NCBI GenBank assembly: GCA_903888485.1 | Contig: CAISTS010000078.1 | Coordinates: 1 to 32,754, forward strand | Length of the DNA stretch: 32,754 bases | From: an uncultured bacterium | GTDB taxonomy: Bacteria > Pseudomonadota > Alphaproteobacteria > Rhodospirillales > Rhodospirillaceae | Reading direction: 5' to 3' | Shown: piece after piece, positions 1-8,282 of the stretch | Layout: every line of letters begins with the position of its first letter | Numbering within the stretch: the first letter of the stretch is position 1 | Made by a program: the position numbers and the translations under genes | Notes under the pieces: generated by a model | What the model saw: the letters and a program-made list of their open reading frames with translations, nothing else | The model's database searches: none | What the model was told of the DNA's origin: nothing

Positions 1-44
1 GGCGGCGATCGTCGCGGCCCTCTGTCGATTTGTCTCGTGCCCGC

Positions 45-1337
45 CTAGATCAGCGGCCTTTGCGACATGCGCACTTGCAGCTTGCCGTACGGGTTGTCCA
101 CGTACTGCATGACCACGGCCTTCGGGATGTTCTCGACGCCATCGACCACCGTGTTGATGGGCTTCAGGCGCTTGATGAACACCAGCTTGGACATATAGTC
201 CTCGGCTTCGATGCGGTCCTGGTAGTGCTCTTGCGCCTGCCAGGTATCGATCTTGATGTTCTTCTCAGCGCACATGTTGTAGGTAAGTTCGGTCATTCCC
301 ATGGAACGCTTCGGGCGCGTGCCCTGCGGCGTCGGCTTGGTGGCCATGGGTTTCGCTGCGCCGGGCTTGGGCAGTTCGCTCGAGTAGATCGCGCCGGCTG
401 AGCCGTAGTTGAAGTATCGGCTGTCGGGATTCATGTACTTAGTGATGATTTCCGAAAAGCCCGGACCCGAGACGCCGTCCGAGAAGAAGTGGATGCCCTT
501 CGGGAAGGCCTTCTGCAGTTGCTGCTCGAAGTCGGCGGCGCGGTAGTCGAGGGCCGGGATGCCGAGGTTATCGGTCACCCACTTGGCGCGGTCGGCGCCG
601 CCGCCGAAACCGATCACATGGGCGCCCTTGTACGAGAGTATCTGCGCGACCATGGCGCCGACAGAGCCGGTGGTGCCGGCGACCGCACACCAGTCGCCCG
701 GCATGATCGGGCCGCCTTCGCGGATGCCAAAGTAGGCGGTGGTGCCCGAGGTGCCGAAGATGTCCATCAGCACGTCGGAGGAATGCATCTTCAGCATGAC
801 CGGGCGGAACACATAGCCCCACGGGTTGTTGGTGCCGTTCAGCTGTTTCACCAGTTCGCTCGGCAGGTCGTAACCGGGCTGCGGGCCGTACTCGGCGCTT
901 TGGACCTGATGGTCCTGCCAGCCGCCGAGGCAGGCGATGATGTCGCCTTCCTTATAGGTGCGGTCGCGGCTCTGCAGCACGCGGGCGAGGGTGTAATTGG
1001 TGTTGTCGGTCTCGCCCGGCTTTGTGATGCCGGTCGTGCTCATGCGGTCGCGCGTGGCCGAGTGGATGTTGAACAGGATGTTCTCGGTCAGGCACTCGCC
1101 TTCCTTGATCTGCGGCATCGCAGGCTCGGTGAGCTTGAAATTGGCTTCGGAGATCTTCTTGTCGACCACGGGAGTATTCACCACCCACTTCTTGTAAGTC
1201 TTCGGGGTCTGCGCCGCCCAGGCGACGCCGCCGAAGGGACGGAACGAGGCGACCAGGCCGCCCACGGCGCCCGCCTTGCTCGCAAATCCGAACAGTCCGC
1301 GGCGCGAAACGCCTGATTTCTCATTATCTGTGGCCAT
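45..1337 (-). CDS. Tat-signal MDR-family NAD(P)-dependent oxidoreductase (prostaglandin/leukotriene reductase-like)
   Basis: This 430-residue protein resembles the zinc-independent medium-chain dehydrogenase/reductase branch (PTGR/LTB4DH-like), which reduces enones with NADPH. The N-terminal part has the family-style stretch NILFNIHSATRDRM, and a dinucleotide-binding loop AVAGTTGSVG lies near residue 220. Residues 11-16 (SRRGLF) begin a twin-arginine signal, followed by a small hydrophobic stretch and an AWA-A cleavage site near residue 41. An insert rich in Pro and Lys sits around residues 325-345. A purine-rich Shine-Dalgarno (GGGAGGGG) lies a few bases before the ATG, which supports the start that includes the signal. 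It is transcribed divergently from the methyltransferase gene. The fold is clear, but the substrate is unknown and export is inferred from the signal alone. Confidence 0.82.
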   Translation of the reverse strand: MATDNEKSGVSRRGLFGFASKAGAVGGLVASFRPFGGVAWAAQTPKTYKKWVVNTPVVDKKISEANFKLTEPAMPQIKEGECLTENILFNIHSATRDRMSTTGITKPGETDNTNYTLARVLQSRDRTYKEGDIIACLGGWQDHQVQSAEYGPQPGYDLPSELVKQLNGTNNPWGYVFRPVMLKMHSSDVLMDIFGTSGTTAYFGIREGGPIMPGDWCAVAGTTGSVGAMVAQILSYKGAHVIGFGGGADRAKWVTDNLGIPALDYRAADFEQQLQKAFPKGIHFFSDGVSGPGFSEIITKYMNPDSRYFNYGSAGAIYSSELPKPGAAKPMATKPTPQGTRPKRSMGMTELTYNMCAEKNIKIDTWQAQEHYQDRIEAEDYMSKLVFIKRLKPINTVVDGVENIPKAVVMQYVDNPYGKLQVRMSQRPLI

Positions 1338-1585
1338 TGAATTTCCCCTCCCAAGAATGAATACCGCGGCAAGAATACGCCCGGTGCGCGGGCCGGCTCA
1401 AGGGACGTCGGTCCAGCCCGTGGACCGGCAGGCCGATAGTGGGAAAAACACGGTGTGGGAGGGATTTAGGGGGCCGTGCCTGATCCGCATCGACCGGGCC
1501 GGATGTCTCCATTATCCTCACCCGCGCTTTCGCCGCCCGCCGAAGGCTCTTATCAACCCCCCGCCCAAGTATTTGAAGCCGTTCC

Positions 1586-2107
1586 ATGTCCGATGCCGTC
1601 AAACTGAACCTCGGGTGCGGCGACAAGATCCTCGACGGTTACATCAATATCGATGTCGCCCCCGCGCGGCGCGGCAACACGCCCGACATCATTTGCGACT
1701 TGCGGCGCTTGTCGGCGGCTTCGAACACGGTCGATGAAATCCTGGCCGTGCATGTCGTCGAGCACTTTTGGCGCTGGGAAGTCGTCGATGTCCTGAAGGA
1801 ATGGACCAGGGCGCTGAAACCCGGCGGCAAAATGATCCTCGAGTGCCCGAACTTGCAGTCGGCCTGCGAGGAATTCTTGAAAAATCCCGACGCGGGGTCG
1901 CTGCCCGGCGCCGAGGGGCAACGAACGATGTGGGTGTTTTACGGCGATCCGGCGTGGAAGGACCCGCTCATGAACCACCGCTGGGGCTATACGCCGCTGT
2001 CGCTCGCCCGCGTCATGCACGAAGCTGGCCTCAAGGACCTGAAGCAAGAGCCGGCGCAGTTCAAGCTGCGCGAGCCGAGGGACATGCGCATTACGGGAAT
2101 CAAGTAA
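1586..2107 (+). CDS. Class I SAM-dependent methyltransferase
   Basis: This 173-residue protein is a compact Rossmann-fold methyltransferase of the Methyltransf_11 type. SAM-binding motif I is LNLGCGD at residues 7-13. An acidic NIDV strand end follows, then VHVVEHF, and then the LKPGGKMILECPN post-motif typical of the group. The C-terminal part MNHRWGYTPLSLARVMHEAGL resembles SAM methyltransferases that work on sugars or small metabolites. It sits 5 bp before a glycosyltransferase-like gene on the same strand, so the two probably form one operon that modifies a glycan or a small acceptor. The acceptor cannot be named from sequence. Confidence is high for the fold and low for the substrate. 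Confidence 0.85.
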   Translation: MSDAVKLNLGCGDKILDGYINIDVAPARRGNTPDIICDLRRLSAASNTVDEILAVHVVEHFWRWEVVDVLKEWTRALKPGGKMILECPNLQSACEEFLKNPDAGSLPGAEGQRTMWVFYGDPAWKDPLMNHRWGYTPLSLARVMHEAGLKDLKQEPAQFKLREPRDMRITGIK

Positions 2108-2112
2108 CCAAG

Positions 2113-3099
2113 ATGAACGCGATTCATTGGGTGATTCCCGATCTCGTTTTCAAGGGGCGCGAGAAATCGGCGGAAGCGCTTCGGGACGTCACCGTCGCCA
2201 GCATGCGCATGCGCGCCTTTCCCGCCATCACGGCGATGGAGGAAAAAGGCTTTAACGTTACGTTGGGCGAGCGCGTCGCTGGACAGCCGTCGCACATATT
2301 TGTCGGAAAAATTGGCGGTCCCGACGTCGTCAGCCAGATCCCGATGTACTTGGACCAGTTGCGCCAGCACAAAGCGAACGGCGCAAAAGTCTATCTCGAC
2401 TACACGGACAATCATATTGGAACGGTCAAGTTCGTCGCTCCGTTCTACGAGGAGGCCATCAAATTTACCGATGTGGCGATCGTGCCCTCGCTGCATATGG
2501 CTGGCCTTCTGAGAGCGTCCTACGGCGGAGAGATCGCGGTCATTGAAGACGCGCTCGATATCTCCGTCCAGCCCATCAAGGATCAACCTCAAAAGGCGCG
2601 CGCGCTGCTTTGGTTCGGGCATGAGACGAATATCCGCTACCTCATGAATTTCGTGCGCACGGGCTTCAAGGCCGGCGATTCCGCGAAGCTGGTCATTTTA
2701 TCGAGCGCCAAGGGCCTTGAGATGTTCAAGGCCGCACCGCTGCAATCGAACGCGACCCTGGAAGTGCTGCTCTATCGATGGTCGCCGGCGCAGATGCTGG
2801 AGGCGGCCAAAGTGTGCGACGCCTGCATCATCCCGAGCGATACGGAGGACCGCTACAAATCCGGCGTGAGCGCGAATCGCTTGATCACGGCGCTTGCCTT
2901 GGGATTGCCCACCGCCGCCGACAATCTTGAGAGTTACAAGGAATTCTCGGAATTCTATATCGACATCAGAAGTGAAAAATTCCGGGCGATGATGAAGGAC
3001 CCGCGCGCGTTCAATCCCGCCGTCCGCAAGGCGCAGCAGGAGATTGTGCCGCGCTTCTCGCTGGAGAACATCAAGAAGGCTTGGTCGAGCCTCGTGTGA
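2113..3099 (+). CDS. Glycosyltransferase-like protein (GT-B type)
   Basis: This is a 328-residue protein starting at the ATG (MNAIHW) just after the methyltransferase stop. The open frame runs further upstream but would overlap the methyltransferase for over 300 bp, so I reject that extension. The C-terminal third has the glycosyltransferase family 1/4 flavour: a VCDACIIPSD segment, then SANRLITALALGLPTAADN near residues 250-270, the usual nucleotide-sugar-binding helix. The N-terminal half (DYTDNHIG, VAIVPSLHMAGLL) is less typical. It has no signal peptide or membrane segment, so it is probably cytosolic. It forms a two-gene operon with the methyltransferase and is followed by a strong hairpin terminator. 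Donor and acceptor are unknown. Confidence 0.7.
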   Translation: MNAIHWVIPDLVFKGREKSAEALRDVTVASMRMRAFPAITAMEEKGFNVTLGERVAGQPSHIFVGKIGGPDVVSQIPMYLDQLRQHKANGAKVYLDYTDNHIGTVKFVAPFYEEAIKFTDVAIVPSLHMAGLLRASYGGEIAVIEDALDISVQPIKDQPQKARALLWFGHETNIRYLMNFVRTGFKAGDSAKLVILSSAKGLEMFKAAPLQSNATLEVLLYRWSPAQMLEAAKVCDACIIPSDTEDRYKSGVSANRLITALALGLPTAADNLESYKEFSEFYIDIRSEKFRAMMKDPRAFNPAVRKAQQEIVPRFSLENIKKAWSSLV

Positions 3100-3102
3100 G
3101 GC

Positions 3103-3876
3103 CTAGACCATCAGCTCGGACCACACCGGAGTGTGGTCCGAGGCCTTTTCCTTGCCGCGCGGCTCGCGGTCGATGCCGGCGTTCACCAGGGCATCGGCGG
3201 CAGCGGGTGAGGCCAGCAGGAAGTCGATCAGCATGCCGTTGTTCTTCGGCCATGAACCCGCGAAGTAGTCCCAGTATGAATACTGGTGCGGCAGCGTGTT
3301 GAAGGCGCGCAAGCAATCGGTGAGGCCGAGGTGCAGGAGCGCGCGGAATCGCGTGCGGCTCTCAGGCTGCATCAGGGCGTCGTCGCGCATGGCGCGGGCG
3401 TTGTAGACATCCTCATCCGTCGGGATGACGTTGTAGTCGCCGCCATACAGGCGCATCTCGCCGTCGGCCAAGCCGCGCTCCATGTGCTTGTAGAGCCGGT
3501 CCATCCAGGCGAGCTTGTAGGTGAATTTTTCCGTGCCGATGGGATTGCCGTTGGGCAGGTATATGGTCGCGACGCGCAGCTTGCCGAAGACCGTACCTTC
3601 CATGTAGCGCGCGTGCTCATCGGCGTCGCCGCCGGGTAGGCGGCGTTCGACGTCTTCAATGGGCGACTTCGAGAGGATGGCCACCCCGTTGTAGGACTTC
3701 TGCCCGTGGGTGGCGATGTTATAGCCGGCGTCCTCGATCTCGAGGCGCGGGAAGCCGTCGTCCATGCATTTGATTTCCTGCAGGAGCACGACGTCGGGCG
3801 CGAACTCTTTCAGCCAGGAAAGCACGTTGGGCAAGCGCGCCTTGACCGAGTTGACGTTCCAGGTGGCTACTTTCAC
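3103..3876 (-). CDS. xth: Exodeoxyribonuclease III (AP endonuclease)
   Basis: This exonuclease III/AP endonuclease of the EEP superfamily cleaves abasic sites in base excision repair and degrades duplex DNA 3' to 5'. Family motifs in order are KVATWNVNSVKARL at the N terminus, LLQEIK carrying the metal-binding Glu, GGDYNV (catalytic Asp/Asn), IDFLLAS, and the C-terminal SDHTPVW carrying the catalytic Asp-His pair. I chose a GTG start at 3876 (protein M-K-V-A-T-W, 257 residues) because family members begin there. An in-frame GTG at 3900 has a better GGA ribosome site, and a TTG lies at 3957. The gene converges on the glycosyltransferase with a 3-bp gap and is divergent from the secreted HExxH protein. 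Confidence 0.9.
   Translation of the reverse strand: MKVATWNVNSVKARLPNVLSWLKEFAPDVVLLQEIKCMDDGFPRLEIEDAGYNIATHGQKSYNGVAILSKSPIEDVERRLPGGDADEHARYMEGTVFGKLRVATIYLPNGNPIGTEKFTYKLAWMDRLYKHMERGLADGEMRLYGGDYNVIPTDEDVYNARAMRDDALMQPESRTRFRALLHLGLTDCLRAFNTLPHQYSYWDYFAGSWPKNNGMLIDFLLASPAAADALVNAGIDREPRGKEKASDHTPVWSELMV
3115..3149 (+). terminator. Rho-independent terminator embedded in the xth 3' coding end
   Basis: A perfect 12-bp stem (CTCGGACCACAC, loop CGGA, GTGTGGTCCGAG) spans 3115-3142. It starts 15 bases after the glycosyltransferase stop and is followed by GGCC-TTTT-like sequence to 3149 on the + strand. The T run is short (four), so strength is uncertain, but the stem is long and GC-rich. The whole hairpin lies inside the coding region of the convergent xth gene. 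Confidence 0.65.
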
Positions 3877-3992
3877 TTTTCGTTGAGCGGCGGCGTTCAC
3901 GGACGATTCCAGCGTGTGTTGGCGTTCGGCGGCATTATGCTGGCAACTCAAAGGCAAATGCCACTCGGAAAACCTGTGTTAAAGTTGCCGCC

Positions 3993-4691
3993 ATGAATTT
4001 TGGCCGCGTGTTGCTCCTCCCTTTTGCGCTGATCGTGCTGATGGCCGCTGCTCCGGCGGGGGCCGCGCAGCCGTGTTCACCCTACAGCAGGCCGATCAAG
4101 ATCGATTTCAAAGTGCTCTCGCCGACGCCGAGCTACAACAACCGCCTGACGATCCAGGGCATCCACAACATGTTTCGCTCGCTCGCGGACCAACCGCTGC
4201 TCGCGCGCGAACGTGCGCTCGGTCTGACCTATGCCGAGACCGCCTACGGCGCCGAGGCGCATTCCTCCGCCACAACAGTCAAGGGTGGCGGCTATTGCGT
4301 TTATCTCACCGGGCTCGATCTGGAATTCGGCTTCAAGCGCATGGAAGTCTATGTCGCCGCCGAGTTCGAGCCCGGCACCTGCGAGTACAAGAGCGTGCTT
4401 GACCACGAGAACCAGCATGTCGCCGTGCACCGGACCGTGCTGCGCGACTTCGCGCCGCGCTTCCGCGCCGAGGTCGAGAGGGTCTTGCGCGCGCAAGCGC
4501 CGGTGTATACCCGCGACGCTCAAGCCGGCATGGATCAGGCGCTGGCGGCGGTCGACAACGGCATGTCGGGGATGCTGGGTCAGTTCCAGAAGTTGGTCGC
4601 CGTGGGCAATGCACCCCTGGATTCGCCCACCAACTACGAAGCTATCGGAAGACTCTGCGAAAACTGGAACACCGCCGTGCCGCGCCAGTGA
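3993..4691 (+). CDS. Exported protein with HExxH motif (DUF922-like putative zinc protease)
   Basis: This 232-residue protein has a clear Sec signal peptide (residues 1-25, cleavage after AGA). Residues 138-142 read HENQH, an HExxH zinc-protease signature in a helix (VLDHENQHVAVHRTVL), with a further His at 146. Four cysteines (28, 102, 130 and one near the C terminus) could form disulfides in the periplasm. The arrangement of a Cys-bearing beta strand just before HExxH recalls the DUF922 family of predicted secreted zinc proteases, but I cannot confirm membership without a profile search. No neighbour hints at the substrate. It stands alone, divergent from xth and convergent with the ErpA-like gene. 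Confidence 0.7.
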   Translation: MNFGRVLLLPFALIVLMAAAPAGAAQPCSPYSRPIKIDFKVLSPTPSYNNRLTIQGIHNMFRSLADQPLLARERALGLTYAETAYGAEAHSSATTVKGGGYCVYLTGLDLEFGFKRMEVYVAAEFEPGTCEYKSVLDHENQHVAVHRTVLRDFAPRFRAEVERVLRAQAPVYTRDAQAGMDQALAAVDNGMSGMLGQFQKLVAVGNAPLDSPTNYEAIGRLCENWNTAVPRQ

Positions 4692-4706
4692 GGCGCGCGG
4701 GCCGCG

Positions 4707-5057
4707 TTAGACCGCGAACGACGTCCCGCAGCCGCAGGTGGCGGTGGCGTTGGGATTGCTGACGCGGAAGGACGCCGCCATCAGGTCGTCGACGTAATCG
4801 ATCTGGCAGCCCTTGAGCAGGTCGAGCGAAGCTTCATCGATTACGAGTTTCGAGCCATGGAATTCATAGATCTGGTCGTCGCCTGTCGCATCGGCGTCGA
4901 GGCTGAAGTTATAGGAAAAACCCGAACAGCCCCCGCCGGTGACGGCCAGGCGCAGCATGAGGCTCGGGTCGCCTTCGTCCGCGGCGAGCACGCGCACCCG
5001 CTGGGCGGCGGCCTCGGTCATAACCAGGGGAGAGGGGGCAGTTGCCATGTTGTTCAT
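4707..5057 (-). CDS. erpA: A-type Fe-S cluster carrier, ErpA-like
   Basis: This 116-residue HesB/IscA-family protein delivers [4Fe-4S] or [2Fe-2S] clusters to apo-enzymes. The three invariant cysteines are present: Cys44 in GGGCSGF, and Cys108 and Cys110 in the C-terminal CGCG. LRLAVTGGGCSGFSYNF and a VDDLMAASFRVSNPNA tail fit the ErpA subgroup better than IscA, and no isc or suf operon is nearby, also as expected for ErpA. An alternative start at the internal Met4 is equally possible because neither ATG has a strong ribosome site. It is convergent with the HExxH gene, separated by only 15 bp. Confidence 0.85.
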   Translation of the reverse strand: MNNMATAPSPLVMTEAAAQRVRVLAADEGDPSLMLRLAVTGGGCSGFSYNFSLDADATGDDQIYEFHGSKLVIDEASLDLLKGCQIDYVDDLMAASFRVSNPNATATCGCGTSFAV

Positions 5058-5160
5058 GGCGTGAATTTAGGCCTTGCGGGGCCCAGGTTCAAGGTGGCGG
5101 CGGCCACAACCTGAACTATATCATGCGGCATTCGTCTTCCCCCATTTAAGGACCATCTCC

Positions 5161-5712
5161 ATGACCCGTAGTGTCGCCGTGATCGTCGGCAGTCTCGCGA
5201 AGGATTCCATCAACCGTAAACTCGCCCACGGACTTGCCAAGCTCGCGCCGGCCTCGCTGAAGTTCGACTTCGTCGATATGGATATGCCGCTCTACAACCT
5301 CGACCTCGAGACCTCGACCCCGCCGCCGGCCTGGACGGCCTTGCGCGAAAAGGTGAAAGCGGCCGATGCGGTACTGTTCGTAACCCCCGAATACAATCGC
5401 TCCATGTCCGGGACCATGAAGAACGCCATCGATGTCGCCTCGCGTCCCTGGGGCAAGAACGTCCTCGACAAGAAGCCCGCCGCGGCCATCAGCGCGTCTG
5501 TGGGCGCCATGGGCGGCTTCGGCGCCAATCATCACCTGCGTCAGTCGGTCTCGGTGCTCAACGTCGCCATGATGCCGTCGCCGGAAGCCTTTATCCACGT
5601 GACGCCGACGTTCTTTGCCGCCGACGGTTCCGTCGCCGACGAAAAAGCCGCGCCGTACCTCAAGAAGATCATGGAAGCCTTCGCGGCCTGGATCGAACAA
5701 CAGCTCAAATAA
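5161..5712 (+). CDS. NADPH-dependent FMN reductase (ChrR/YieF-type flavoprotein)
   Basis: This 183-residue flavodoxin-fold reductase has the phosphate-binding loop VGSLAKDSINRKLA at residues 9-22, which holds the FMN phosphate. FVTPEYNRSMSGTMKNAID is the signature of the NADPH:FMN reductase/quinone reductase family (ChrR, YieF, azoreductase-like). SASVGAMGGFGANHHLR completes the flavin site. These enzymes reduce quinones, azo dyes or metals by two electrons and protect against redox stress. I took the ATG at 5161 because AAGGA lies just upstream; the open frame extends 29 codons further without support. It converges with trxC with a 2-bp gap, and both are redox genes, though on opposite strands. 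Confidence 0.88.
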   Translation: MTRSVAVIVGSLAKDSINRKLAHGLAKLAPASLKFDFVDMDMPLYNLDLETSTPPPAWTALREKVKAADAVLFVTPEYNRSMSGTMKNAIDVASRPWGKNVLDKKPAAAISASVGAMGGFGANHHLRQSVSVLNVAMMPSPEAFIHVTPTFFAADGSVADEKAAPYLKKIMEAFAAWIEQQLK

Positions 5713-5714
5713 GA

Positions 5715-6170
5715 TCAGGGGCGGATTGAAGCCGCCGGCATCTGCGACTTCGCCCAGTCGATGATGCCGCGGGAATCGCGCGCGCCGGCGCTTTGGGCGA
5801 TGAGCTGACCTTGTGAGGTGAGCAGCAGCGTCGGCACGCTTTGAATACCGAAGCGGCGCGCAGTGGCCTGGGCTTCATCGAGATTGAGTTTGAGAAGGCG
5901 CGCGCGCGGCTCGAGGGTTTCCGCCGCGCGTTCGAACATGGGCTCCATCATGCGGCAGGGGCCGCACCACGGCGCCCAGACGTCGGTGATGACGGGGATC
6001 GTGTTGGACGAGATGTGGCGGGCGAATCCGTGTTCATCGACGGGCAGGGGCTTGCCGGAGAACAATGCCCCGCCGCAGGAGCCACACTTGGGGTCTTCAA
6101 CCAACCGGTGCGTCGGCACGCGGTTGATCTTGCTGCAGGCTGGACAGACGATGTGCTCGCTTTCGCGCAT
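5715..6170 (-). CDS. trxC: Thioredoxin 2 (zinc-finger thioredoxin)
   Basis: This is a 151-residue disulfide reductase of the cytosol. It has the TrxC architecture: an N-terminal zinc-binding module with Cys9, Cys12, Cys29 and Cys32 (CPAC and CGSC), then a thioredoxin fold with the WCGPC active site at residues 68-72 and the cis-Pro loop SVPTLLL. Length fits TrxC. Family members respond to oxidative stress, and the zinc module tunes the redox potential. It is upstream of nothing on its own strand and convergent with the FMN reductase. The next gene upstream (the FGE-like protein) is on the same strand 31 bp away, so co-transcription is possible. Confidence 0.93.
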   Translation of the reverse strand: MRESEHIVCPACSKINRVPTHRLVEDPKCGSCGGALFSGKPLPVDEHGFARHISSNTIPVITDVWAPWCGPCRMMEPMFERAAETLEPRARLLKLNLDEAQATARRFGIQSVPTLLLTSQGQLIAQSAGARDSRGIIDWAKSQMPAASIRP

Positions 6171-6201
6171 GCCCGGGATATGGGAGCGTCAGTCCGCCAA
6201 G

Positions 6202-7026
6202 TCAATCTGATCTGGCAACCCGGAAGCCGATGAATTCGCCGCGGTCGGCGGGGTGGTTGGGGTCCCGGTGGGCCGCCCGGATCTTCACCGGCATGCTGGC
6301 CCAGGAGCCCCCGCGCATGATGCGCAATTGGCAGTCCGGTCGCTCATGGGCGCTGCCGTCGACGGGTGTGCCGGTGGGCGTCTCTTCCCAGCAATCGGCG
6401 ACCCACTCCCAAAGGTTGCCGGACAGATCATGCAGCCCGAAGCGATTGGCGGGGAAGCTGCCCACCGGCGCGGCCAGCTCCCACTTGTCGCGGCCGGTGG
6501 CGAAACCGCCGCAGCACTTATCCGAGCCGTAGTTGGCATTGGCGTGATCGGCGGTATTGCCCCAGGAGTAGGCGGTGCCGGCGCCGGCGCGCGCGGCGTA
6601 TTCCCATTCCGCTTCCGTCAGCAGGCGATACTTCTCGCCGGTCTTGACGCTGAGCCAGGCGACGTAGGACTGCGCTTCGAACCAACTCACGTCGGTAACC
6701 GGCATCGTCCCGCGGCCGCGGCCATCGTCCCTCGGGTAGTGACCATTACAGCCGCCGTCGGCCAGGCAGGCTTCCCATTGGGCGAAGGTGACTTCGGTTT
6801 TCGCGACAGCGATGGGATAGGCGATGGTGACTTTGCGCTGGGCCTCGTTGGCCGAGCGTCCGGCTTCGTCCGAGGGCGAGCCCATCATGAAACTCTGCTG
6901 CGGCAGGACCACCATCTCGGGACAATCGGCGCAGTCCTTGAACCCGGTGCCCGGCTTGTAGAGCGGTGAAGCCTCGGCGGTGACGGTCAGCACAGCGAGC
7001 GTGGAAACAATAAGGGTAAAGCGCAT
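6202..7026 (-). CDS. Exported formylglycine-generating-enzyme-fold protein (SUMF1-like), catalytic cysteines absent
   Basis: This 274-residue protein has an N-terminal signal peptide (about residues 1-19, cleavage near AEA-S). The rest follows the FGE-sulfatase (SUMF1) domain: FMMGS, KTEVTFAQWEAC, PVTDVSWFEAQSYVAWLS, YRLLTEAEWEYAARAG, FGLHDLSGNLWEWVAD, MRGGSWAS and the terminal GFRVAR. In true formylglycine-generating enzymes two cysteines sit shortly after the GGS motif. Here that stretch reads GGSWASMPVKIRAAHR with no cysteine, so sulfatase activation is unlikely. Such proteins occur widely as extracellular modules of unknown role. No sulfatase gene is in the window. Six or more other cysteines could form disulfides. 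Confidence 0.85.
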   Translation of the reverse strand: MRFTLIVSTLAVLTVTAEASPLYKPGTGFKDCADCPEMVVLPQQSFMMGSPSDEAGRSANEAQRKVTIAYPIAVAKTEVTFAQWEACLADGGCNGHYPRDDGRGRGTMPVTDVSWFEAQSYVAWLSVKTGEKYRLLTEAEWEYAARAGAGTAYSWGNTADHANANYGSDKCCGGFATGRDKWELAAPVGSFPANRFGLHDLSGNLWEWVADCWEETPTGTPVDGSAHERPDCQLRIMRGGSWASMPVKIRAAHRDPNHPADRGEFIGFRVARSD

Positions 7027-7100
7027 GACGTGGTCCTTCGGGAAGCCCTCAGCCTATCACGACATTGCTGGAATCAAGCGCCTTGTTTACTGTCGCCGGT

Positions 7101-8282
7101 ATGACCGAAGAGATTGCAAAACTTGCCGGCAGCCTAGCCGCGCTCGCCACCGATCCGGCGGCGAGCCGCGGCCGGTTACACGCCGAAGAAGAGTCGCCGA
7201 CACGTACAGTCTATCAGCGCGATCGCGACCGCATCATCCATTGCGGCGCGTTCCGCCGGTTGAAATACAAGACGCAGGTGTTCGTCTACGGCGAAGGCGA
7301 GAATTACCGCACTCGCCTGACACACAGTCTGGAAGTCGCGCAGATCGCGCGCTCCATTGCACGCTTCCAGGGTCTAAACGAGGACATCGCCGAAGCGCTC
7401 GCGCTCGCTCATGATCTTGGCCACACCTGCTTCGGCCACGCCGGCGAAGACGTGCTGCAGGAATGCATGGCGCCCTACAACGGCTTCGACCACAACGCGC
7501 AGTCACTTCGCATCGTCACCAAGCTCGAGCACCGCTACGCGGCGTTCGATGGACTGAATCTTACATGGGAGACGCTCGAAGGACTGGTCAAGCACAACGG
7601 TCCTATCGTTGGCAAATCCATCCCGCTCGCGATCACCGAGTACAACGCCGTGCAGGATCTGCAGCTCGGCACGTGGCCCGGACCGGAAGCGCAAGCGGCG
7701 GCGATCTCAGACGACATCGCCTACAACGCCCATGATTTTGACGACGGTTTGAAGGCGGGACTGTTCCCGCTTGAGGCCGTGCAGGAGCTGCCGCTGGTAG
7801 GTCCGATCTTCAAGGGCGTGCAGACGCGCTATCCCGGGATCGAGAAGGGGCGGCTAATTCATGAGTCCCTGCGTGCGCTGATCGCCGCCATGGTCAACGA
7901 TGTCATCGCCGAAGCTCACCGGCGTTGTGTGCAGCTGAAGCCGAAGACCACCGAAGACGTGCGCAAGCTTGGGCGTGCGCTCATTGGTTTCTCCGCGGAC
8001 ATGGCCAAGGACGAAAAAGCGCTGAAAGAATTTCTGTTCGCCAACATGTACCGCCACACCCGCGTCAACCGCATGACCAGCAAAGCCAAGCGCGTTGTGC
8101 GCGATCTCTTTGATCTCCTTCTGGCCGAGCCGCACCTCTTGCCCGAGGAGTGGCACATGGGCATCGATGGACCGAAGACCTCAAAGACCGCGCGCCGGGT
8201 CGCCGACTACATCGCCGGCATGACCGACAAGTTCGCCCTCGACGAACACGCCCGGCTGTTCGATCCGACGGTGAAGCCTTAG
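7101..8282 (+). CDS. Deoxyguanosinetriphosphate triphosphohydrolase-like HD protein
   Basis: This 393-residue HD-domain dNTP triphosphohydrolase of the Dgt family cleaves dNTPs to deoxynucleoside and tripolyphosphate. Metal ligands are visible: His75 in [14 protein letters not shown], His104-Asp105 in [15 protein letters not shown], and a distal Asp in [14 protein letters not shown]. The N-terminal [26 protein letters not shown] is the family signature. The ATG at 7101 was chosen over an upstream TTG at 7065 because the family begins with this acidic lead. Its stop overlaps that of the convergent mscL by 4 bp. It lies directly upstream of the argS run, divergent from the FGE-like gene. Confidence 0.93.
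   Translation: MTEEIAKLAGSLAALATDPAASRGRLHAEEESPTRTVYQRDRDRIIHCGAFRRLKYKTQVFVYGEGENYRTRLTHSLEVAQIARSIARFQGLNEDIAEALALAHDLGHTCFGHAGEDVLQECMAPYNGFDHNAQSLRIVTKLEHRYAAFDGLNLTWETLEGLVKHNGPIVGKSIPLAITEYNAVQDLQLGTWPGPEAQAAAISDDIAYNAHDFDDGLKAGLFPLEAVQELPLVGPIFKGVQTRYPGIEKGRLIHESLRALIAAMVNDVIAEAHRRCVQLKPKTTEDVRKLGRALIGFSADMAKDEKALKEFLFANMYRHTRVNRMTSKAKRVVRDLFDLLLAEPHLLPEEWHMGIDGPKTSKTARRVADYIAGMTDKFALDEHARLFDPTVKP

Noticed and set aside
489..1316. A 275-codon + strand open frame opposite the MDR oxidoreductase
   Set aside because: Shadow frame of a gene with clear motifs; the product is an Arg/Ala/Gly-rich string without family features.
1409..1427. CGGTCC-N7-GGACCG dyad between the divergent MDR and methyltransferase genes
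   Set aside because: Short stem and no gene ends there, so it cannot be a terminator; possible operator but no other support.
1768..2112. N-terminal extension of the glycosyltransferase frame
   Set aside because: It would overlap the methyltransferase by over 300 bp and reads as Arg/Gly-rich shadow sequence; the ATG at 2113 is better.
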